From: Atriophallophorus winterbourni
Lineage: Eukaryota; Platyhelminthes; Trematoda; Plagiorchiida; Microphallidae
Length of the DNA: 64,000 bases
Assembly: GCA_013407085.1 (NCBI GenBank)
Contig: JACCGJ010000555.1
Location: 20,256 to 84,255, forward strand
Direction of reading: 5' to 3'
Part shown: piece after piece, positions 23,901-35,900 of the stretch
Numbering within the stretch: the first letter of the stretch is position 1
Layout of the letters: every line of letters begins with the position of its first letter
Position numbers and translations under genes: made by a program
Notes under the pieces: model-generated
What the model was told of the DNA's origin: nothing
The model's input: only the letters and a program-made list of their open reading frames with translations
Databases searched by the model: none

Positions 23901-26900
23901 GTCAAGGGTTACCACAGTGATCACCGAAAATTCAGATAAAATAATGGCCAATCTCGGATGTTAGTGATTGTGTGGTTCAGTCGAAAAACAACATAATTAG
24001 TATGTGTTCAACGTCAAACTACTTGTATTAGCAAACGGGTGCATGAGGCCAAATGCCGCTCGTTATCGCTGTTTTATTTTCTAACTATGTCTAGACCAGC
24101 TGACTAGATATTAGGGGAAATATAATCCGTCTGTCTATCATACGTAAAAATGCTATGACATGTAACAAAATATTCATTTGCATGCTTTTCCGTCATTCAC
24201 ACCCCACGACCGGTTTCGTGCTGTTTGCACTCATCACGTAGGGAGAGTAAGATCAGGATCCGCATGCGCATGACATGTACTTTTACTGAACTGTGTGAAA
24301 ACTACCCTGACCGAATGACCCGGAAACGGAAACAAAGCGCCTGGGATTGCTTGAGTGCGGTTTGCCAAAAGACGATAAGCCCCACGGCGAGGACTATCGA
24401 ATAACGTGAGTCACAACATACACGCAGCCACTCAGCGATACTACAAATTCCCAATTCCCGTATCAGCTGTCGCCGATATTTTTTTATTCTGTACTGGTCT
24501 GTTTCCTTTAGAATGACCTCCCCGAAACTTTTGTTACCGCTCCCAGCGTCAAAAGTTCCATTCGAAATTTGGACAGTTATTTGCTGCATAACGATTTGAC
24601 GACATCTGCGTATTGTCTCATGATGATTGTTCGACTGGACAATACGCGACATTGCAGGAACGAATGTTTACAATGATAAGGTAATTGCGAAGTTATGTGC
24701 CTTTGGTGTCCATAAATTCTTGAATTTTTTACGCATACATGTCTCCTAAACCATTGAGTGATTAATGCGTTCACGGAAATACAAATGAACTTACCTTCTG
24801 CAATAGCGTTCCACATTCACGTACATGTGCCCGAACTCCGGCTTCAAACTCTTGCGTGAGTTGTGCGACCAATTTATCGACCACCACATTCAGTTGACGT
24901 TGCAGTGAAGTCAAACGTTCGCTTGTGTTAACTTCCATGCTGAAGTGTAAATGAAGGGAATCATAAAATACAACAACTCCCAGTTGGCTGAGGGTACCTC
25001 CAGCCGAAGGCACCGATCAACCAATATCTGCGCTCATTGCTATGATCGCCACAGGAGAGATTTTAACTTCCGACTCGGAAGTGTATAGTCATGTTGAACG
25101 CTCTGACGCATAGGAATATCGTGTTCTTGCAATGTAATCTATAGTTAATATCGATTGAACAAGTTGATACGCTTTTAAACGTGAAAGCGTTAACGACTGA
25201 ACGCATTCTTGTTTGTCGCCTCAGCTAATTTCAAAGGCTTCTAAACTGCAACCGTTAAAATGAACTGAGTCCTTCCTGCCACACAGGAAACAAATACCGA
25301 GTTTCAGCAGTCTTGGAGGGCAGCCTATAAGATCAAGCATTTTTGAAATGAACCTCCCTCTGTAAGACATTAGCAATATTCAGAAGGAGTAATGCTCTGT
25401 AATTGTTACAATCGCCTCTATCACCTTTATGATTAAATAGCGCAACGATCTTCGTGTCTCACATCTCTTGCGGGACACTTTCCTCCTGCCATCACTGAGG
25501 AAGCGAGCGATGAATTTGGCTGTAATAATGCTGTTCTACAGTATTTGTTGATCTGCGGTGGAATTTCGTCATCACCAGTGGCCTTTCCTCTCGCTAAGTC
25601 ATCGATTGTTCTGTTGTACTCATCATGAGTTTTCAACGGTTCGTAGACGCTCAACATTTGCAAGTGCATGGGGTAAAACCATGCTTTCCCTAGAATCGGG
25701 GAATATGAAGTTCTCAATCCATCTCTCCATCTGCCGAGCTTATTCGATTAACGGGTTACCAGAGAGTGACTTAATGGGAGCTGTTTTAAATGTTTTAGTA
25801 AGTGAGTGATGGTGGTAAAAATCGTTTTCGTGAAAGTGTATCCTGATTGTTTAAATTATGGTGGATGATATCACAAACACGGAGCCAGGCAAATTGCTCC
25901 ACAAACATTGATTGCTCGTGAACAGAGATGGTGCCCGTTTGCTCAAGCATAGAAGGGTATAACATAGAAAAAGGGTTCAGTAATTGTTTCTGTATGCAGC
26001 TCTGTGCCAGTGGCACATTCATCCAGCTCAGCGCTACTTACACGCATGCGCATCCGTGCTAATCTTGGGTCTGTTTTGCAACCTATAGATCCATGAAGGG
26101 AAGCAGGGAACAATAAAACAAGGGAACATGAAATTGCAACCCTCGGCAAAGTGCTAGGTATATGCGATTGAAAATTTCTAAAGCGTCAACTCACCTCTCC
26201 CGAGACATATTCTCGTAAACTTTCTCCAATTGCACCCTGAGTTGCTGCGTGTTGTTGACCAAGATACATGCGACGCGGCCATCGGATTTGTAGTGCGGAA
26301 AGTCGGCGAGAACGCGGTCGGTGTAGCTCAGCAAGACTTTCTCCACGGTCTGTCGCACAAACAAACTCCAGCGTCAAGATAACGTTACAAAAAGTTTGAA
26401 TAAATCATTCGAGCTAGAGAATTGGCTATTGCATCGAGTTCTCGGAACAATATGGTTATGCTTCATAGCACAGGACAAAATAAACTGGAGTGATAACCTT
26501 ATTAGCAATCTATCAGCTTGCAAAATATCGATTAAAATCTATTGAAACGCAGATTTGCAGATTTGTACTACGGATTATTACTTGATTCAGTTAACTGACC
26601 TCGACCGCATTCAGGGCTAGGCTTTGCCCAATTGTTTAAGCGGGAAGGTCGCTAAATGGAGAGTTACCTGCTCATGTTCAGTAAGAAACGAAAGCAAACT
26701 GTTCATCGAATAATTAATACGTACTTGAGGCCAACCATGGAGTATGCGGTTCAGGCTTGGTCACCCTGGCTACAAAAGGACATCAGCCTCTTGCAGAGAA
26801 TATATCATCGGACCACCAAGCTCGTACGTGGTTTAAAACATAAACAATACGAAGATCGGATTACAAGCCTCAATCTCTTCGACTCTCGCTACCGCCGTCT

Positions 26901-29900
26901 TAGAGGCGACTTGATTCTTATGTTCAATATACTTCATACCCACAACCATCCCCTAAATCAACTATTCACACGACTACCACCACGAACAAGCCGGAGTCAT
27001 AACTACACAGTACTTATCCCCGACTCGAGGCTGAACTGTCGAAGGTATTTTTATTCTGTACGTGTATGTTTTACTTGGAACTCCCTACCCCCTAACGTTG
27101 CACATTCACCCAACTTGGATATATTCAAATCGAACTTGGACAACTTCATGTCGACCAATCCAAACATTGAACCTATANNNNNNNNNNNNNNNNNNNNNNN
27201 NNNNNNNNNNNNNNNNNNNNNNNNNNNNNNNNNNNNNNNNNNNNNNNNNNNNNNNNNNNNNNNNNNNNNNNNNNNNNNNNNNNNNNNNNNNNNNNNNNNN
27301 NNNNNNNNNNNNNNNNNNNNNNNNNNNNNNNNNNNNNNNNNNNNNNNNNNNNNNNNNNNNNNNNNNNNNNNNNNNNNNNNNNNNNNNNNNNNNNNNNNNN
27401 NNNNNNNNNNNNNNNNNNNNNNNNNNNNNNNNNNNNNNNNNNNNNNNNNNNNNNNNNNNNNNNNNNNNNNNNNNNNNNNNNNNNNNNNNNNNNNNNNNNN
27501 NNNNNNNNNNNNNNNNNNNNNNNNNNNNNNNNNNNNNNNNNNNNNNNNNNNNNNNNNNNNNNNNNNNNNNNNNNNNNNNNNNNNNNNNNNNNNNNNNNNN
27601 NNNNNNNNNNNNNNNNNNNNNNNNNNNNNNNNNNNNNNNNNNNNNNNNNNNNNNNNNNNNNNNNNNNNNNNNNNNNNNNNNNNNNNNNNNNNNNNNNNNN
27701 NNNNNNNNNNNNNNNNNNNNNNNNNNNNNNNNNNNNNNNNNNNNNNNNNNNNNNNNNNNNNNNNNNNNNNNNNNNNNNNNNNNNNNNNNNNNNNNNNNNN
27801 NNNNNNNNNNNNNNNNNNNNNNNNNNNNNNNNNNNNNNNNNNNNNNNNNNNNNNNNNNNNNNNNNNNNNNNNNNNNNNNNNNNNNNNNNNNNNNNNNNNN
27901 NNNNNNNNNNNNNNNNNNNNNNNNNNNNNNNNNNNNNNNNNNNNNNNNNNNNNNNNNNNNNNNNNNNNNNNNNNNNNNNNNNNNNNNNNNNNNNNNNNNN
28001 NNNNNNNNNNNNNNNNNNNNNNNNNNNNNNNNNNNNNNNNNNNNNNNNNNNNNNNNNNNNNNNNNNNNNNNNNNNNNNNNNNNNNNNNNNNNNNNNNNNN
28101 NNNNNNNNNNNNNNNNNNNNNNNNNNNNNNNNNNNNNNNNNNNNNNNNNNNNNNNNNNNNNNNNNNNNNNNNNNNNNCGAATGTTTACAATGTTAAGGTA
28201 ATGCGAGTATGTGCCTTTTGTGTTCATAAATTCTTGATTTTTTTAATCATACATGTCTCTGAACCCATGAGTGATGAAGCGTTAATCGCAAACTCACAAA
28301 TGAACTTACCTTCTGCAATAGCGTTCCACATTCGCGTACATGTGCCCGAACTCCGGCTTCAAACTCTTGCGTGAGTTGTGCGACCAATTTATCGACCACC
28401 ACATTCAGTTGACGTTGCAATGAAGTCAAACGTTCGCTTGTGTCAACTTCCATGCTGAAGTGTAAATGAAGAGAATCATAAAATACAACAACTCCCAGTT
28501 CGCTGAGGGTACCTCCAGCCGAAGGCACCGATCACCAATATCTGCGCTCATCGCTATGATCGCCGCAGGAGAGATTTTAACTTCCGACTCGGAAGTGTAT
28601 AGTCATGTTGAACATTCTGACGCATAGGAATATCGTGTTCTTGCAATGTAATCTATAGTTAATATCGATTGAACAAGTTGATACGCTTTTAAACGTGAAA
28701 GCGTTAACGACTGAGCGCATTCTTGTTAGACGCCTCAGCTAATTTCAAAGGCTTCTAAACTGCAACCGTTAAAATGAACTGAGTCCTTCCTGACACACAG
28801 GAAAGAAATAACGAGTTTCAGCAGTCTTGGAGGGCAACCTATAAGATCAAGCATTTTTGAAATGACCCTCCCTCTGTAAGACATTAGCAATATTCAGAAG
28901 GAGGAATCCTCTGTAATTGTTACAATCGCCTCTATCACCTTTATGATTAAATAGCGCAATGATCTTCGTATCTCACATCTCTTGCGGGACACTTTCATCC
29001 TGCCATCACTGAAGAAGCGAGCGATGAATTTGGCTGTAATAATGCTGTTCTACAGTATTTGTTGATCTACGGTGGAATTTCGTCATCACCAGAGGCCTTT
29101 CCTCTCGCTAAGCCATCGATTGCTCTGTTGAGCTCATCATGAGTTTTCAACGGTTCGTAAACGCTCAACATTTGTAAGTGCATGTGGTAAAACCATGCTC
29201 TCCCTAGAATCGAGGAATATGAAGTTCTCGATCCATCTCTCCATCTGCTGAGCTTATTCGATTAACGGGTTACCAGAGAGTGACTTAATGGGAGCTGTTT
29301 TAAATTTTTTGGTAAGTGAGTGATGATGGTAAAAATCGTTTTCGTGAAAGTGTATCCTGATTGTTTAAATTATGGTGGATGATATCACAAACACGGAGCC
29401 AGGCAAATTGCTCCACAAACATTGATTGCTCATGAACAGAGATGGGGCCCGTTTTCTCAAGCATAGAAGGGTATAACATAGAAAAAGGGTTCAGTAATTG
29501 TTTCTGTATGCAGCTCTGTGCCAGTGGCACATTCATCGAGCTCAGCGCTACCTACACGCATGCGCATCCATGCCAATCTTTGGTCTGTTTTGCAACCCAT
29601 AGATCCATGAAGGGAAGCAGGGAACAAGAGAACAAGGGAACATCAAATTACAACCCTCGGCCAGGGTTGTGTCCCCGCGATCATATATCGCAATGGTTAG
29701 TTACGCTTCAGGATATGTCCCGAAACCGTGTTCAATGGCGGTCTTGCACTAAGCACTTTCTTGGAGTGTTTGCATAACCTTGTATGTTGTCAAGCGGAGT
29801 GACGAGAAAAGCTTGTTATGATGCATGACAGTGAAAGCCGCAAGGAAGCTGCCGTGATGATGTTGCGCTACTCGTTCACGAAACTTGTTTGAATGCATCT

Positions 29901-32900
29901 TCCATTCGAGGTGTAGGCACCTCTTCCCAGTTTGTATGTGCTTACTCTTCTATAGAAGCCGTAGCAATTTAAGTCCCACCCTTCCCCATCTTTTAGGATT
30001 TTACTTTTTCTTGGTTGTGTGGCAGTTAAGCATTCGGTACGTGCTACCGGTGTATTGCTGTCTTTGATGATGATGATGAACCCTCGGCCAAGTGCTAGGT
30101 ATATGCGGTTGAAAATTTCTAAAGCGTCAACTCACCTCTCCCGAGACATATTCTCGTAAACTTTCTCCAATTGCACCCTGAGTTGCTGTGTGTTGTTGAC
30201 CAAGATGCACGCGACGCGGCCATCGGATTTGTAGTGCGGAAAGTCGGCGAGAACGCGGTCGGTGTAGCTCAGCAAGACTTTCTCCACGGTCTGTCGCACA
30301 AACAAACTCCAGCGTCAAGATATCGTTACAAAAAGTTTACATAAATCATTCGAGCTAGAGAATTGGCTATTGCATCGAGTTCTCGGAACAATATGGTTAT
30401 GCTTCAAAGCACGGGACAACATAAACTGGAGTTTTAATGTTCGTAGCAATCTGTCGGCTTGCACAAAATCGATTAAAATCAATTGAAACGATGCAGATTT
30501 GTACTACCGATCATCACTTGATTCAGTTAACTGACCTCGACCGCATTCAATCGCCAGCTAGGCTTTGTTCAATTGATTAATCGGTAAGGTCGCTAAATGG
30601 AGTGTTACCTGCTCATGTTCAGTAAGAAACGAAAGCTAAGGCCAAATTGCTCCTCTTTGTGGTCGCGCTAAACTAATTTCAGTTATTTTACTCTAGAGCA
30701 GAGTCACTGCGTGATGAGATCAATCACAAGATTTCGTAAAAAAAGGCGTTTAGCAAGACCGCTAGTAAAGTTTGCGAAAACTCGAGGATATAAATATTGG
30801 TTTACTGACACTTAATCGCCAGACCCTTAATCACCGACATTTAATCCCCAGACATTTAATCACCAAGTCACTTCATCCCCAGTCAATTGATCTTCAGTCA
30901 CCAAATCCCCAGTTTGATAACTTCTGAAAAATGCAGGATATGTTCAAATGAATTTATTTAGCAGGAGAGATATACTATTGATTTTAAAAACGTCAATCTT
31001 TCAGTTGTTGAGTATTGCTTAATTGCTCGAGATGTCCTAGCGCATATCTCAGCATACTTCTTCTTCTGTTCGATGTGAACCCTAGCACTCGTCGACCTCG
31101 AACTAAGTTATGTTCAAAATAAGATAACAGTTCATTCATCCTCTCACTTTGAGGCATAGATTCGGCTAAAATCGCAAATGTGTCGACTACATCATTAAAC
31201 GGCACAAAAGCTAACGCTGGTAGGCATCTAATCATGAGGCGTAAATCATCCTCTGCCTCATAATCTGCTTTCATCCCTAGTTCACGTATTTTTCGTTGCA
31301 TGGCTTGGCATAGATGAAAATAACATACAGTCACTTTTGCGGATGGGAAGTTTGAGCAAAATGCATTCATAGCGGCACTTTCAAACTCAGTTACAATGGC
31401 ATCTGGTGCTGCATTCAGCGCTATATCTCGCAACACACAAAGCAAATTATTATATGTAATTGCTGTTTAGTTTTGTAAAAGAGTAAATTGCTGGTGATGT
31501 GACGACTTCAGCATATTGAAAATGTATAGTGTATAACTGGTAGAAAAGCTAAGGTACTTCCTTGAACGTCCCATCAGCAAACCACATCTTGCTAGCCACA
31601 GGGCTTCGATCAACGAAAATAAAAAATCTTGCATCGTCACTATGGTCTTTAGAATCATACACCGAGAAATCTCTGTATATATTTGGAATATCAAACATAG
31701 CGTTACTTGGGAGGGACTTGAGAGTGTATGTTGGGTCTTTCCTTCTTATACTGTTTTCATGCCTGTTAATTGTCAGCGAGATAGCACTTTTTTGAGGTAA
31801 TGCCTTTAGAGTGCCTAATGACAGACCGAATGTGACCGAAGTCCGTGAGGCAGAGGGGTTGCATTCATTTCTAACATTTTTTCCTTTATTTTAGCCACCG
31901 CATTCTTCGCCAAACTTTTTCTTTGTTGCACTCGTGATTGTGAAGTGCGAAATTACGTACGATATCATCGTTAGATGTGAGTAATCTCGCTCTACACTTG
32001 TGTGTGACACACTTACTACATCTCCAATTAATATTTGCATTATTTGATTGTTTCTCGAACCAAAACTCGTTTCCCATGTAAATTATTGTCCTTCGACTTT
32101 TGCTACTTGTACCATATTCAAGAGTCATTGCACACATGTAAATAACTTCTTATCTTACATCTTTTCTTAACCCTTTGTCTACTGACGGTAACTGTAGTTA
32201 CCACCTCAAATTGTAGCCAACAGAGATTAAACAATCAGTCGATTACTCATTAGCTCCCTTCGGTACCTTCAGTCACCATTGGAGTGCACTTGTCAGGCGG
32301 CATCTGACATCGGATCCTCACAGGGCTCTTTTTACAGCCAGTCAAGTGTCAACATTGATGCCGGTAAGTCCCGTGTTTGTTACTCCTACTTTATAATGTG
32401 TTTATAGGTACTTCCACTCATTTATTGCATTTCATATATTGCCAATTTGTTTACTATACAGTTCTTCTTGTTTATATACATTCATTTATGTAAAATAATG
32501 CACTGTTAATTTTTAACGATGTATATATTGGAAGGCACTGCAGTTACCGCCAGTATTTTGTAAGCTGAAATATTTAACTCCAGAGTTGCGTATATTTATT
32601 ACGGATTTCATTTTAGTATTTGTGTTGTAGACATAGAGAAGCCAATTATATTTGTACTAATAAGCATAATTTCTTTGCTATTCCTGCTAAGTAGGTACAA
32701 TACGTAACACGGAAAAATAAGTAATTACATAGCAAAAATAAATAAATACATAAACATTGATTTAATGGGTAAAACAGCAAAAAACTTATTTTCAGAAAAA
32801 ATGACAAGACGGGGTTTGAGCGATAGCCAAATATTGGAATTCCTATTTGACAATGTGCCGTCAGACTACAACGAAGATACAGATGAAGAATCTGAAGAAC

Positions 32901-35900
32901 AGGCCTTACAAATAATGGTAAATCCATTAGAAATATATTGGCATGTGGAACAATCCGTAGCAACAGAAAAGACTTTCCCCAACTAATTGAAGACAAAGCT
33001 GTGAAAAGAGGAGATTTTGACTACAGATCCACTCTTCTCGGCATCACAGCTTTCAAATGGAAGGACTCAAAACCGGTGCACCTAATATCAAATTATCATG
33101 GTATCTCCATGACTTCAGTTCAGAGAAAACAGAAAGATGGTACTAAAGTCACAGTCACATGCCCAAGCGTAGTAAATGTGACTACAACAAGCACATGGTT
33201 GGCGTGGATAAGCATGATATGTATGGAGATGTATGGAGTGTATCGTAAAAGTAAGAAATGGTGGCACCGGCTGTTCTTTGGCTTATTAAACATGGCAATA
33301 GTCAATTCATACATTTTGTATACAGAATGTAACGATGATAATAAGATGACCCAATTTGATTACTGCAGAGAAGTAACTCGTGGTTTGCTAACATATGCTC
33401 AAAGAACGCGACCAGTGCCAGCGAAACGGCGAAAGTCAAACTATTCCACTCCAGACTCAGTTCGTTTGGGTAATCGAGGAATTAATTGGCCAGAATATAC
33501 TACCAACAAGTATCGTTGTGAAGTTTGTTCAAAAAACGGAATTCAAGCCCGCCCCTTGAGTAAATGCTCCCACTGCGAGGTGCATCTTTGTTGCACTGCA
33601 GCAAAGAATTGCTTCCGAATCGACTACTCAGAGTAAACCTATAATCGTTTGTGTTACAAAGGATAAATATGTTATTATACTGTATATTATAAAGTGGATA
33701 AATATTTTGATATGTTCATGTCTTATTATTTCAAATAATCATAGAATTTTATAATTATGGAACAAATGTGTAAAATGCATAAAACAATTCTGCAATGAGC
33801 TATACTTACAAGTTTTTCAAAATATTATAAATATTGAAAGAAATAATTTCATTTTGTGTTAGGAAGATATAGGTAACATTACGTTCCAAAATACTGACGG
33901 TAACTCCAGTTACCACCTCAAAATATCGTGGATAATATATACATAAAACGTAAAAAATAATCATGTGTTTTATTTATGTCATAATTAAGCAGAATAACAC
34001 AAAAAATTTCATAAAAAAACGTATATCGAATTCTCGTAGACAAAGGGTTAAATACCTTCCCTGGGGATTAAGTGACTGAAGATTAAATGTCTGTGGATTA
34101 AGTGTCGGGCATTAAGTGTCTGGCGATTAATTGTCTGGCGATTAAGTGTCGGGCAACCATAAATATGCACATATTAGTAAAACAACAAACACATTATTTC
34201 TCGTTAAATCGTTCACCCGATTGAACTTGCCAATCACTGACGACAATGTTGAAGCAATCTGAAATAGGTGGGTTTTTTTAAATCGATTACCATTGCTTAC
34301 CAGTGAAAATCGATGCAAGAAATGACCTTCAACTTCCTTGTCCGGACATTCCAGCTTGCGTATGACATCGAAACACTGGTTGAGCTGCGTGAACACATCG
34401 ACCACCGAGGTTGAGTAGAGGACGTTCTCACTGGAACATTGGAACCCATCTTGTTTGTCCCGGTCATAGGCATTTCGCAAATAGTTTGTCGACACATCGT
34501 CGTTCTCGGTCAACCACAACATGATCAGACTCTCGAACCATCTGACGAATCAATAAAAAATCAAAAATCAATAAGATGATGTATTGTGCTTCTCACGAGT
34601 TCTCACATCCATTATGGGTTTCGGGTTGTGTGGATTCATCAGATACGATTAGAGATCAGATTCAATAAGTCTTGTGCATAAGACTTGTTCACCTCCTACA
34701 TATCACTTAACTGGCCACATTCAAAGGATGGACAGTTCAAGCGTGTTTAACTTGTCATTGACCAATTAAACAATTGTTGTTGGCCTCCTTCGGTCGATGT
34801 CGACCATGGATGTACATCACAATCGCATGAATGTTCATGTTCTACAGCTTTTTGAATGACTAAACAGTCCAATTCGGGAGGAACAACCTCTTCCGCAGCG
34901 CTGGCAAAGAAAGTCAGAACACGGTTGTATTGCATCAGTTGCACGCCGGCGGCGTGATCTGCGTTCAGCAGCCAAGAGCCGTATCTGCTCCCCCCGGTTG
35001 CAGACGACGCTTTACACAATGCCTCCTATGTGAGCGGTCAAGAGCAAGTTCTTCCCAACTCGCGGGGTCAATGCCAAGAGCTTTCATTAAACAATTAAGC
35101 AGTTAAAATTGCCCTAAACATATCAAAGTATCCAAACAACGTTCCATTTGAGACTAAGCTCAAATCGAATCTGATTGTTTTCATCGTGGACAATAAAATC
35201 CTCAGGACATTGTACAATGTTGCTCACCTAGGGTAATCGGGTAGTTTGTTTTGGCAATTTGGCAGCTTCGCTATATACGAATTGTAGAACCATTTGACTC
35301 GGAAACACAAATTCATGTAATCTGACGTTTTCACACGATGCTTCTCCGCAGTCAGCAGTGAGGACTTGGTATGCTTCGAACTGGGTCCGTTTGCCATCCG
35401 GCCAAAGCGTGACCTTGTTGGCGGGGTGGATTGCGTGGCTTTCTCCATCAGGTGTCTGGCTAGAATCGCATGCTGCTCCAGATCAGCCGACAAATCGGCG
35501 GACAAATGATTCCACATCAGTTCCGCAGACATATCACCAAGATTTACTTCGTGGGGGAACCTAGCAACGATTAAATGTATTCTTGGTATGTATGTATGCA
35601 TGCAAGCGTGGATATTTTAGTCAAGTTTGTGTTTAACCTCAATGGTATGAAAGCACAAGCCTGATCCTGGCAAAGTGACGCACAGTTAGAGACCGTCTGG
35701 GGTAACATACTATCAGATTACGCAGGCCTAGACAGATATGAGAAAGAAAATAGAAACGGTGGTCAGGCTCCGGCGTGTTTAAGCATGCAGCCGGTGGCCA
35801 ATCCATTTAGCACGGTTTTAGACGCACAACAAAGAAGTACCGCAGGGTTGCACATTCGAGGGTCAAAGTTCACATATCGTCAACCATTCTTTCATCATTT

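Larger units (their letters stand above)
24662..30636. repeat. Duplicated segment with UNC13 exons 17-18: copy A 24662-26695, copy B 28178-30636
   Basis: The two copies run collinearly: an L-shaped 3' CR1 tail, exon 18, an RTE fragment, intron, exon 17, further intron. Exons differ at 6 of 300 nt and the introns are similarly close. Copy B carries a 415-bp SINE-like insertion with target duplications; copy A is interrupted at about 26696 by a 5'-truncated CR1 element that runs into the 1,000-N gap. Copy B starts exactly at the gap edge. Most likely two overlapping haplotype contigs were scaffolded in series. Confidence 0.85.
30799..34158 (-). mobile_element. Mutator-like (MULE) transposon carrying a nested piggyBac element
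   Basis: Terminal inverted repeats 30799-30913 and 34060-34158 are built from degenerate 14-15-bp units of the type GACACTTAATCGCCA. Flanking 9-bp duplication, 8 of 9 matching: ATAAATATT (30790) and ATAAATATG (34159). Minus-strand coding remains: FLYWCH finger, then MULE transposase. Without the nested element it is about 1.48 kb, short for an autonomous MULE. Sits in the intron after UNC13 exon 16. Confidence 0.85.

Noticed and set aside
27062..28374. Long frames of more than 370 codons around 27-28 kb
   Set aside because: They cross the second gap; only the CR1-like part before 27178 is real coding sequence.
33120..33314. Minus-strand frame inside the piggyBac element
   Set aside because: Antisense shadow of the transposase remains.
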